Shown one piece after another: positions 33,187 to 40,675 of a stretch of DNA of 58,249 nucleotides. The DNA is from Chitinophagaceae bacterium (GTDB taxonomy: Bacteria; Bacteroidota; Bacteroidia; Chitinophagales; Chitinophagaceae). Positions within the stretch are counted from its first letter, which is position 1, and each line of letters starts with the position of its first letter. Below the pieces are notes generated by a model, which saw only the letters and a list, made by a program, of their open reading frames with translations, made no database searches and was not told the origin of the DNA. The position numbers were made by a program, and so were the translations under genes. The stretch spans positions 1-58,249 of the forward strand of contig JACMLY010000004.1 in assembly GCA_014379345.1 (NCBI GenBank), read 5' to 3'.

Positions 33187-34008
33187 TTATCCGCCGGTTG
33201 TAAATGTTGGTTGATTATTTTCGCCAGTAAACTGCCAGGTTTGCACTACGTCTTTCCCACTGTGTACTTCTTTGATTGCCGCTATTATATTCGGATAGGC
33301 ACCGCAACGACAAATATTTCCTGACATTCGTTCCCTGATTTCATCATCAGAAAGCTGCAGAGAGGTCGCTTTGGCTCGAACATTCGCCGTTACATAACTT
33401 GCTTCTCCATTTTTTGCTTCAGTCATGAGGGCGACAGCTGAACAAATCTGACCCGGAGTGCAGTAGCCGCATTGAAAACCATCATGCTTAATGAAAGCCG
33501 CCTGCACCGGGTGGAGTGCACCACGTTTAGCTAAACCTTCAATAGTGGTTACTGATTTGCCCTCACAAGTCGCGGCCAACGTAAGACAGGACAATATCCG
33601 TCGGCCATCAACAATAACAGTACAGGCACCACACTGTCCGTGATCGCAGCCTTTTTTTGATCCGGTCAGTTCTAATCTTTCCCGAAGTGCATCAAGCAGG
33701 GTCATTCTTGAATCAACCTCTAATGCTTTTCTTGCGCCATTCACTCTAAAGGCTACATTGACGCTGTTTTCAATGCTTCCGGCCTTTACTATATTTAAAG
33801 CGGGATCAACAGAAGATTGTGCAAAAATCTGGTGCCTGTCCAACATCTGAAATACAAAAAGTGCCCCGCCGGTCAATGTTATAAGTTTCAAAAAGTGTCG
33901 CCGTTGTACGCCTAATGCCGAAATTTCATTCATGTCTTCAGGCATGAGTTTCTCGAACAGCGTTTTTTCTTCTTCCGTTAATGATGGTTTTTTATTTTCA
34001 ATTTCCAT
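33187..34008 (-). CDS. (2Fe-2S) subunit with Tat signal, PaoA-like
   Basis: 273 residues. RRHFLK at 36-41 followed by a hydrophobic segment (LITLTGGALFVF) is a twin-arginine signal, placed after an unusual 35-residue acidic extension. The mature part carries the plant-type [2Fe-2S] motif (GCDHGQCGACT ... LSC) and the alpha-helical [2Fe-2S] motif (CGYCTPGQICSA ... CRCGAY). It transfers electrons from the Moco centre. First gene of the operon 34008 to 29857. The long N-terminal extension resembles that of PaoA-type proteins, and suggests a periplasmic aldehyde oxidoreductase. Confidence 0.93.
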   Translation of the reverse strand: MEIENKKPSLTEEEKTLFEKLMPEDMNEISALGVQRRHFLKLITLTGGALFVFQMLDRHQIFAQSSVDPALNIVKAGSIENSVNVAFRVNGARKALEVDSRMTLLDALRERLELTGSKKGCDHGQCGACTVIVDGRRILSCLTLAATCEGKSVTTIEGLAKRGALHPVQAAFIKHDGFQCGYCTPGQICSAVALMTEAKNGEASYVTANVRAKATSLQLSDDEIRERMSGNICRCGAYPNIIAAIKEVHSGKDVVQTWQFTGENNQPTFTTGG

Positions 34009-34290
34009 AATCGATAATGGTTAATGTTAAAATGGTTAGCGTTAAATAGTGACAAAATTTAAGTTGAATTTAAAGCAGCAATATTTTTATGTTCTGAAGA
34101 ATGATTCACAAAAATAAAACGATCCCGATTTTATTAATTCAGGCTTGTCCCGTTTAAATTTCATAAATCTGTGCTTATGCAGGTTTATTCGACTCACTAA
34201 TTTCGATCTCTTGCTAAAACTAGTATTATATAATTCGGGCAAAATGTTGCATAATTTACAGATTCTTGAAAAATAACCGGGGTTCAATAA
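34009..34290. other. Upstream region of the molybdoenzyme operon
   Basis: AT-rich; on the minus strand just before the start codon the words TTAAC and ACCATT are repeated (34010-34045). No clear TAnnTTTG element. Confidence 0.35.
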
Positions 34291-34436
34291 TCAGTCAGGG
34301 TTTTCTAGTGCAACAAGTCGCTTATTTTTCAACTTTTTAAAAAATGTAGGAGTAAAACCGATCATCAATGAGAAGTTCTTTTGCACGCGCAATCGTTGAT
34401 TGGCCTCAAAGAATAATCCTGAGAAGCAAGTAATTT
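34291..34436 (-). pseudogene. Possible 3' remnant of an outer membrane protein gene
   Basis: A minus-strand frame without start codon ends at TGA 34291. It reads FFEANQRLRVQKNFSLMIG then FTPTFFKKLKNKRLVALENPD, an amphipathic, aromatic pattern like the last strands of a beta-barrel protein. About 45 codons only; it could also be chance. Confidence 0.25.
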
Positions 34437-34440
34437 GAAA

Positions 34441-34860
34441 TCATATTGTAATCGTAGGGACTTTTGAGGTTTTCCAATAGCTCATAATTAATGCTATGGA
34501 TTCTTTAATCTGTATATAATTATCTCCTTTAATAAAAAATCCGTGGCCTCCGCTATCATAACTTTTTTTTATTTGATCGTTAGAAGCTGCCGTAGACCAA
34601 AACACGAATGGTATACTTTTATATGCCAGTTCAGTGTCTTTACCTAATTTTTCACGTAGGGCGAAACCGTCCATTTTTGGAAGTTTCACATCCGATAATA
34701 TCAGGAATGGATTTACTTTATCCGCCAATCTTTTAAACAGATCTTCAGGTTGTGTAAACACCTCCAGCGGATTCTCAAAATCTAAATCTTTCCAGATCTC
34801 CTGAATGATATCAAGTTCTTCTTGATCATCATCGATAATGAAAACCGGAGCATTATACAT
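34441..34860 (-). CDS. Single-domain response regulator
   Basis: 139 residues from the ATG at 34860; an in-frame ATG at 34899 would add 13 residues (MGGDRQYSLKKEK) that precede the usual domain start. CheY-like receiver only: acidic pocket IIDDDQEEL, phospho-acceptor Asp in LILSDVKLPKMDG, Ser/Thr in VFWSTAAS and Lys in GFFIKGDN. No output domain, so it acts by protein contact. Rcp1-like single receivers of this kind are abundant in Chitinophagaceae. The cognate kinase is not in the window. Confidence 0.85.
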   Translation of the reverse strand: MYNAPVFIIDDDQEELDIIQEIWKDLDFENPLEVFTQPEDLFKRLADKVNPFLILSDVKLPKMDGFALREKLGKDTELAYKSIPFVFWSTAASNDQIKKSYDSGGHGFFIKGDNYIQIKESIALIMSYWKTSKVPTITI

Positions 34861-35099
34861 TTTCTCTTTTTTTAATGAATATTGCCTGTCGCCACCCATA
34901 CAAAAACTAACGAACTAGTAAAATAATCATGCCGTTGCAGTGAGATTAGCATTTATTACTTCGAATTAGAGGAATTTACCATGAACTAATGCGGTTTTAT
35001 TTTGTTTAAAATAACAGGATTGACAAAATTTCCCGTATCTCTTGAGTTTTTGAAGTTTCGTACAAATAACCGCATCAATAACATTTATAACGGGTTTTT

Positions 35100-35294
35100 A
35101 TGTCTACAATCTTAACCAAGCCAACGTTTGAAGCATTGAATATGCAATTACAGCAAAAGCGTAATCAATATGATGAAATGATTCTGCAAAACAAAGAGTT
35201 CGAGGAAGTAAAACAACTCTTTATAGAGATACGGGCTTTAGAGCAATCTCTTGTTGCCCTCCTTGACGGTAATAGCTCAAGCGCACTTGTTTAA
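35100..35294 (+). CDS. Small coiled-coil hypothetical protein
   Basis: 64 residues, strongly helical with heptad-like spacing (LNMQLQQKRNQYDEMI, FEEVKQLFIEIRALEQSL) and a short flexible tail. No family recognised. Divergent from the response regulator gene. Length, ATG directly after an AT-rich leader and codon usage support a real small gene. Confidence 0.5.
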   Translation: MSTILTKPTFEALNMQLQQKRNQYDEMILQNKEFEEVKQLFIEIRALEQSLVALLDGNSSSALV

Positions 35295-35439
35295 AAGCAA
35301 CCAGGGTGGTTAATGACTGTGTCTTGCTATAACTTATGTCCCTGGCTTACTTTACTCAAATTATTTTTAAGCGTTGCATTTTGAGTGGCGATTTTTCTAT
35401 TTGCTCAACCTGACTTTCAACTTTTTATGCCGCCTGCGA

Positions 35440-35755
35440 TAATCGTGCAGGCCTGCCACGTTACACACCGGAAGCCATGAAAGCTAACAGAGTTACTGTG
35501 GATGCACTGAATGACTTTGGCCATCCAAGGGGACTAACATCTGCACAGGTGGCATTAGCCTGGCTGCTTGCTCAAAAATCCTGGATCGTCCCCATTCCGG
35601 GTACAACCAAACTGGCGCATCTGCAGGAAAATTTGGGAGCATCAGACTTTCAATTTACTCCGGAAGAATTACGCAATCTTGACAGCGCTGTCTCGAAGAT
35701 TAAGATACAGGGAGATCGATATACTGAAGTAGAGCAAAAACGGGTAGGCCAGTAA
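35440..35755 (+). pseudogene. Aldo/keto reductase, C-terminal remnant
   Basis: The reading frame from about 35440 (AGLPRYTPEAMKAN) to the stop at 35755 matches the last third of aldo/keto reductases: LTSAQVALAWLLAQKSWIVPIPGTTKLAHLQENLGA, the NADP-binding end of the TIM barrel. The catalytic Asp-Tyr-Lys-His part is absent and upstream DNA has no matching sequence, so about 230 residues have been lost. An ATG at 35477 could still start a 92-residue peptide, unlikely to be active. Confidence 0.75.
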
Positions 35756-35909
35756 AAAAGAAAAAAGACGTTGTTGCGTTGTATAAATTTGTCCTTTACT
35801 TCTTAGCAGCCTCTATTTTAGCATTTGATAATCGTATCTTTTCGTTTGAAAGTCGTAACAGTAAAAGCCATCTGTGTACTACCTTTAGAATAAAACTTCG
35901 TAACAAAAT

Positions 35910-37079
35910 ATGCCGAAGGAAATAAGCGATATACTCTTTGCATTCAAAGAGGCACAACTACAAGGGCGACAAACTGCCCTGGCAACGGTTGTGCATGTGG
36001 AAGGATCCTCGTACCGGAGGCCTGGTGCCCGGATGCTGGTGGAAGATAACGGTAAAATGACCGGCGCCATAAGCGGGGGTTGCCTCGAAGGTGATGCATT
36101 GCGAAAAGCCTTGCTGGCCATTAACCAACGCCAAAAAAAACTTGTTACCTATAATACCTTGCATAAAGATGATGTTGAATTCGGTGTGCAATTAGGTTGC
36201 AACGGCATTGTTCATATTTTGTTCGAGCCAATTGATCCAATGCAGCCTGATAATCCGATCGGGCTGTTAGAAAAATTTCATTTGCAGAGACAGGATGCAG
36301 TCCTGGCTACCTTGTTTTCTTTAAAAAACTTTTCCGGCGATCAGCCCGGAACTTGTTTCTTTTTAAATGGCCAGAGTATTTTTAGTACAATAACAAACAA
36401 ATATCTGGAAGCGGAAATAAAAGAAGATGCGTTGATGGTGCTAACCCGCAAATCTTCAACGCTAAAGCAGTATAGTGACAACACACTTGCGGGTTTTGTT
36501 GAATTGTTACAGCCTCCTGTTTCATTAATCATCGTTGGTGCCGGTAATGATGCTATGCCATTGGTAGAAATGGCGACAGTGTTGGGATGGCAGATAACAA
36601 TGATTGACGGCAGAGCGACACATGCAAACAACCAGCGGTTCCCAAAAACAGATAAAATCATTGTTGGAAAACCTGTCGAAGCAATGAGGCAGGTTGTCAT
36701 CGATGAAACGTCTGTCGTTGTGCTGATGACACACAACTATAATTATGATCTGGCTGTAATGAAAATATTACTGCAAAATAAATGCAGGTACATCGGCACA
36801 TTAGGACCAAAAGCCAGATTGCAGCGTATGTTGGCAGAATTGCTGGAAGAAGGTCATCGCATAACAGACGAACAAGTGTCCATGCTCTACGGTCCAACAG
36901 GTCTTGATATTGGAGCAGAATCTGCTGAAGAAATTGCTTTATCTGTCCTCGCAGAAATAAAGGCAGTTTTATCTGATCGGAATGGCAATTTTCTTCGCGC
37001 CAGGTTGGATGGCATTCATTCACGTTCCGTATCAGCGTCGGATGAACCCAAACAGTTGCAAAGGGATAAAACCAGCTGA
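35910..37079 (+). CDS. xdhC: XdhC/CoxI family molybdoenzyme maturation factor
   Basis: 389 residues. XdhC_CoxI domain at the N-terminus (ALATVVHVEGSSYRRPGARMLV, GAISGGCLEGDAL) and XdhC Rossmann domain at the C-terminus (IIVGAGNDAMPLVEMATVLGW, VVLMTHNYNYDLAVMK, YIGTLGPKARLQRML). It binds sulfurated molybdenum cofactor and inserts it into xanthine-dehydrogenase-family enzymes; the obvious client is the enzyme at 29857-34008. Its TGA overlaps the ATG of the next gene (TGATG), implying translational coupling. Confidence 0.92.
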   Translation: MPKEISDILFAFKEAQLQGRQTALATVVHVEGSSYRRPGARMLVEDNGKMTGAISGGCLEGDALRKALLAINQRQKKLVTYNTLHKDDVEFGVQLGCNGIVHILFEPIDPMQPDNPIGLLEKFHLQRQDAVLATLFSLKNFSGDQPGTCFFLNGQSIFSTITNKYLEAEIKEDALMVLTRKSSTLKQYSDNTLAGFVELLQPPVSLIIVGAGNDAMPLVEMATVLGWQITMIDGRATHANNQRFPKTDKIIVGKPVEAMRQVVIDETSVVVLMTHNYNYDLAVMKILLQNKCRYIGTLGPKARLQRMLAELLEEGHRITDEQVSMLYGPTGLDIGAESAEEIALSVLAEIKAVLSDRNGNFLRARLDGIHSRSVSASDEPKQLQRDKTS

Positions 37080-37699
37080 TGTCAGCAGAAAAAATAAACA
37101 GCAAGAATATCGGTCTCATTCTGCTTGCTGCAGGAGAGTCTTCCCGGTTAGGCACCCCAAAGCAGTTGTTATTACATGATGACCGAACCCTCTTGCAACA
37201 TAGCTTACAGGCAGCGAGCGATTCTGATGCTCGTCCGGTAATTGTTGTATTGGGAGCAAATGCAGATACTATTAAGCGGGGGATTAACGGTAGTAATGGT
37301 CACGTGATTATTAATACTGAATGGCAGGAGGGAATGGCTTCATCCATCCGGTTCGGCATAAACGCCCTGGTCAGGATGAGCCCCTTTGCAGAAGGCACTA
37401 TTTTGATGGTTTGCGATCAGCCCTATGTCAGCCCAACTTTGTTAAACAATTTAATAACGACACACAAAGAAACAGGAAAACCGGTTGTTGCCTGCAGTTA
37501 TGGAAACACGTTTGGACCACCGGTTTTTTTTCACAAAACCATGTTCCCGGAATTGCTTCAATTGAGGGGTGATGTTGGGGCAAAAGGTATTATCAGGCAA
37601 CATGTCGATGATGTGGAACTTATTCCGTTTCCAAAAGGCAACATGGATATTGATACGGAAGCGGATTACAAAAAACTTTCAAAAGGAAACAGTGAGTGA
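37079..37699 (+). CDS. mocA: MocA/MobA-like molybdenum cofactor nucleotidyltransferase
   Basis: 206 residues. LLAAGESSRLGTPKQLLLHDD is the nucleotide-binding signature of MobA-like NTP transferases; a DQPY motif (MVCDQPYVSP) supplies the metal ligand, and DVGAKGIIRQH and DIDTEADYKKL are typical C-terminal motifs. Coupled to xdhC, it probably forms the cytosine (MCD) form of the cofactor used by PaoABC-type enzymes, hence MocA rather than MobA, though the base cannot be proven from sequence. The decayed fragment at 29606-29797 is a relative. Confidence 0.85.
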   Translation: MSAEKINSKNIGLILLAAGESSRLGTPKQLLLHDDRTLLQHSLQAASDSDARPVIVVLGANADTIKRGINGSNGHVIINTEWQEGMASSIRFGINALVRMSPFAEGTILMVCDQPYVSPTLLNNLITTHKETGKPVVACSYGNTFGPPVFFHKTMFPELLQLRGDVGAKGIIRQHVDDVELIPFPKGNMDIDTEADYKKLSKGNSE

Positions 37700-38075
37700 T
37701 GAAAGCAGATTCGTTTAACCGCATACACAATTAGTCTATACAAAAATTAAAAAAATGCGGGAGCAGTAAATTGGACAAAAAAATGATTGTCATCCCGACC
37801 GACAGCAAGAGATTTCTTGAAATGGAGGAATGACTGCTATTTGCAGGCAGCAAAATTTTTATGAGATAAGAGCACTATTCCGGGATGAAATCCTTTAAAA
37901 TGCGTGGTAACTGTATTATAAGAAGCAGGGATGTCATCCCTAATATGCAAACCAAAAAAAGGGTTTGTCATTGTAACCAATAGGGAGAGATCTTTTTGGA
38001 TCAGTAAAGCTTTCTGAACCGACTCAATGAAAGCCTGGTGTTGGGCTTTTATTATTTTTATCTGAATTTCATCTT
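37700..38075. repeat. Spacer with degenerate GTCATCCCGACC-type repeats
   Basis: Two related words occur: TGTCATCCCGACCGACAGC at about 37787-37805 with GAGATTTC after it, and TGTCATTGTAACCAATAGGG followed by GAGATCTTTT at about 37966-37998. A small palindrome AGGGATG-T-CATCCCT lies at 37928-37942. These resemble dispersed intergenic repeats common in Bacteroidota. No gene is seen. Confidence 0.45.
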
Positions 38076-39695
38076 ATGCAAAGCCTTTTCATCCAATACG
38101 TTTACCTGATTTTAATTATTCTGGCGTTGGTCATGATTGCGAATAAGCTTCGACTGGCTTATCCGATTGTGCTTGTGTTGGGTGGATTGGCACTTAGTTT
38201 CACGACAGTGTTTTCTCACGTAACAATTGATCCGGAAATAGTTTTCCTTATTTTTCTTCCTCCGCTTCTTTATGAAGCTGCCTGGCAAACATCCTGGAAA
38301 CAGTTTTGGAAGTGGAGACGGGTGATCACCAGTTTTGCGTTTCCCATAGTCATCATTACCTCGTGTGTGATTGCATTTGTATCCAGCGCATTCATTCCCG
38401 GTTTTACTTTAGCGTTAGGCTTCCTGCTGGGCGGCATTATATCGCCACCTGATGCGGTGTCTGCGACGACCATTATGCGTGGGGTTAAAGCTCCAAAATC
38501 GCTGGTCAGTATAATTGAGGGTGAAAGTTTGCTTAATGATGCTTCGTCATTAATAGTATTTCGTTTTGCTTTAGCAGCCGTGATCACTGGTCAGTTTCAT
38601 ATTCAGGAAGCAGCTGCCAGCTTTTTCCTGGTTATTATTATGGGAACACTGATCGGGCTTCTTGTTGGAGCCATTTTCTATGGCATTCATCGATGGCTGC
38701 CGACAACACCCAGTATAGAAATCGTTTTAACGCTGGTCACTCCCTATTGCATGTACTATGCCGCAGAGCATTTTCATTTTTCAGGTGTACTGGCGGTCGT
38801 AAGCGGCGGACTTCTTCTATCCAGTAAGCGCCAGCACATGCTCAATTATCAAAGCCGGATTCAGGCAGTAAACGTATGGACCAGTCTGGTATTTGTATTA
38901 AATGGGTTGATCTTTTTGCTTATCGGTCTACAATTACCTTCAATTACCAGGCAACTCGGAGACATTAGTGTAGGAACTGCAATTTGGTATGGATTGGCGA
39001 TCTCTTTATTACTGATTTTTACCAGATTTCTTTGCACATTTGGAGCAGCGCTTTTTACCAGGTTTATGAGCCATTTTATTACGGTAGCAGATGCGAACCC
39101 CGGATGGAAAGCCCCACTAATTGCCGGTTGGGCAGGGATGCGTGGGGTGGTCTCGCTGGCAGCCGCACTCTCCATCCCATTAGTCATTACAGAAGGACAA
39201 CCCTTTCCCTACCGCAATCTTATTCTTTTTATTACATTCGTTGTCATCCTCGTCACCCTGGTTCTTCAAGGATTAACACTTCCCTGGTTGATCCGTAAAG
39301 TAAAGCCAGAAGACAAATACACCATGATACCTGAACATGAGCAGGAGCTAATCATTCAAAAGAAAATCGCAAAGTATTCGCTGAGATTTTTGGAAGAAAA
39401 ATATCACGGAGATCAGTTTAAAAATGAACAGGTAAGCAATTTATACACAAGACTAAAACTAGATTTTGATTTTTTGAATCGCGATGCAGGTGAAGTAGTA
39501 AATACAAACGGGAACACGTTAAAAGACTACCAAATCACGTATCTGGAACTGCTAGAGCACCAGCGAAAGTTACTCAATGAAATGAACCGCCGTGCTGAAT
39601 TCGATGAACAATTGATTCGGAAATATCTTTCGTTAATAGACCTCGAAGAATTTAAGTTTCGGGAAACTCATACGAGTGTGAGTCTTACTCGATGA
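38076..39695 (+). CDS. CPA1-family Na+/H+ antiporter
   Basis: 539 residues. About 12 membrane segments over residues 1-410 and a cytoplasmic helical tail of about 120 residues. The ion-binding ESLLNDASS motif (GESLLNDASSLIVFRFAL) and LFGGIISPPDAVSATTI-like segment identify the NhaP/YjcE branch of monovalent cation:proton antiporters; RGVVSLAAALSIP is the conserved Arg-containing helix. It exchanges Na+ or K+ for H+ across the inner membrane. Stands alone, not obviously in an operon. Confidence 0.92.
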   Translation: MQSLFIQYVYLILIILALVMIANKLRLAYPIVLVLGGLALSFTTVFSHVTIDPEIVFLIFLPPLLYEAAWQTSWKQFWKWRRVITSFAFPIVIITSCVIAFVSSAFIPGFTLALGFLLGGIISPPDAVSATTIMRGVKAPKSLVSIIEGESLLNDASSLIVFRFALAAVITGQFHIQEAAASFFLVIIMGTLIGLLVGAIFYGIHRWLPTTPSIEIVLTLVTPYCMYYAAEHFHFSGVLAVVSGGLLLSSKRQHMLNYQSRIQAVNVWTSLVFVLNGLIFLLIGLQLPSITRQLGDISVGTAIWYGLAISLLLIFTRFLCTFGAALFTRFMSHFITVADANPGWKAPLIAGWAGMRGVVSLAAALSIPLVITEGQPFPYRNLILFITFVVILVTLVLQGLTLPWLIRKVKPEDKYTMIPEHEQELIIQKKIAKYSLRFLEEKYHGDQFKNEQVSNLYTRLKLDFDFLNRDAGEVVNTNGNTLKDYQITYLELLEHQRKLLNEMNRRAEFDEQLIRKYLSLIDLEEFKFRETHTSVSLTR

Positions 39696-39726
39696 ACACA
39701 TGAACTGTATGCATATTTATTCTTTT

Positions 39727-39812
39727 GTTCATCGTGCCTTTTCGTGTTTTTTGTGATCCTTGTAATTGTACAAGGGGCTCACAAAGAACAACAGAAGACG
39801 CAAAGGGCAAGG
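39727..39812. repeat. Long imperfect inverted repeat
   Basis: Core CCTTGTA-ATTG-TACAAGG (39758-39775) is extended by TTTGTGA/TCACAAA and by TGCCTTTTCGTG versus ACGCAAAGGGCA. The arms carry the CACAAAG...CGCAAAGG words frequent in Bacteroidota spacers. It may also serve as a terminator-like fold after the antiporter gene, though there is no T-run. Confidence 0.55.
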
Positions 39813-40033
39813 AAGAGACTCAGATAAATAAACTTTTCATCACAGTACTTTTTTATTTAGCGTGGCTGGCAGCATTACTTCTTACGTAACGGGTTAATAG
39901 AAAGAGGTTGCATAAACCTATTTGAATCCAACCCTCATCACAAATGGAGCGTCACGCGAAAAAAGCGTATCGAAGAAATTTAAATCAAATCAAAGAAAAT
40001 GAGGCACGCGGTTGAACTTTTCAATATTCTCCT

Positions 40034-40060
40034 AAAAAAATGAGTGGATTATTTCCACCC
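40034..40060 (-). terminator. Probable intrinsic terminator of the ZnuD-like operon
   Basis: On the minus strand GGGTGGA-AATAA-TCCACTC is followed by a run of seven T (40034-40040), about 30 bp after the stop at 40092. Short stem (5 bp plus G-T extension). Confidence 0.6.
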
Positions 40061-40091
40061 ATTACTTATACAAATCAATGTCGAAAAATTG

Positions 40092-40658
40092 TTATTGAAT
40101 GCTTGTGTTGAAATCTACCTCGATATCGGTAGATGATTTACTGCTATTCACTGCATCAGCTGCAGCCTTATTAGGTGGATTGCCAGGATAGTGGCGTAAA
40201 GTGATTTTAATTGTTCCGGTAGCTGCGGTGGTGGTAGTCCAGCTACTTATAAGGCCTAAGGCAATTCCCGACCCATCAACATTTAGTCCGGAAACGACTA
40301 TGTTACTTCCGGCAGACGGCTCATAGTAAAACCGGTGTGCCTGTCCTTCAGCCGCAACCTCTGTACTGATGTCCTCGGCTGGCGTAACGGTTTTGTTTAG
40401 CAGCAATAGTGAAACGCTATACGTTTTATTGGGAGCAAGAATGATCTGATCCTGTGTTGGGGCTCCACCACCAGGCCCATCGGGATCATCAAATTTGTAA
40501 GTAACAGTTGTTCCGCCACCTTGGGGAACTAATGTGAGCTGCATAGTAGTGATCACTTCTTCTTCATTTTCTTCGTCTTTATCTTTTTTGCACGACGAAA
40601 GTAATAGAGCCGACGCTCCGAAAAACAGGAGGCTGAATTTTAATAGTTGCTTCTTCAT
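40092..40658 (-). CDS. Metal-operon lipoprotein (type 1 periplasmic-binding-fold-named family)
   Basis: 188 residues. Signal peptide with lipobox LLSSC (Cys23) followed by an acidic/lysine linker (KKDKDEENEEEVITT). The mature part has beta-sandwich-like strands with a DDPDGPGGGAP loop and matches a Bacteroidota lipoprotein family that regularly follows ZnuD-like receptors (EEEVITT...TLVPQGGGTTVTYKF). Eighteen bp after the TBDR gene. Likely a surface or periplasmic partner of the receptor in metal uptake. The family name seen in annotations says little about function. Confidence 0.7.
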   Translation of the reverse strand: MKKQLLKFSLLFFGASALLLSSCKKDKDEENEEEVITTMQLTLVPQGGGTTVTYKFDDPDGPGGGAPTQDQIILAPNKTYSVSLLLLNKTVTPAEDISTEVAAEGQAHRFYYEPSAGSNIVVSGLNVDGSGIALGLISSWTTTTAATGTIKITLRHYPGNPPNKAAADAVNSSKSSTDIEVDFNTSIQ

Positions 40659-40675
40659 AATGATTCTTTTTTTTA

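Noticed and set aside
39777..39812. Possible CRISPR-like or satellite repeat near CACAAAGAACAACAG
   Set aside because: Only one copy of each arm; it is an inverted repeat, not a spaced direct repeat.
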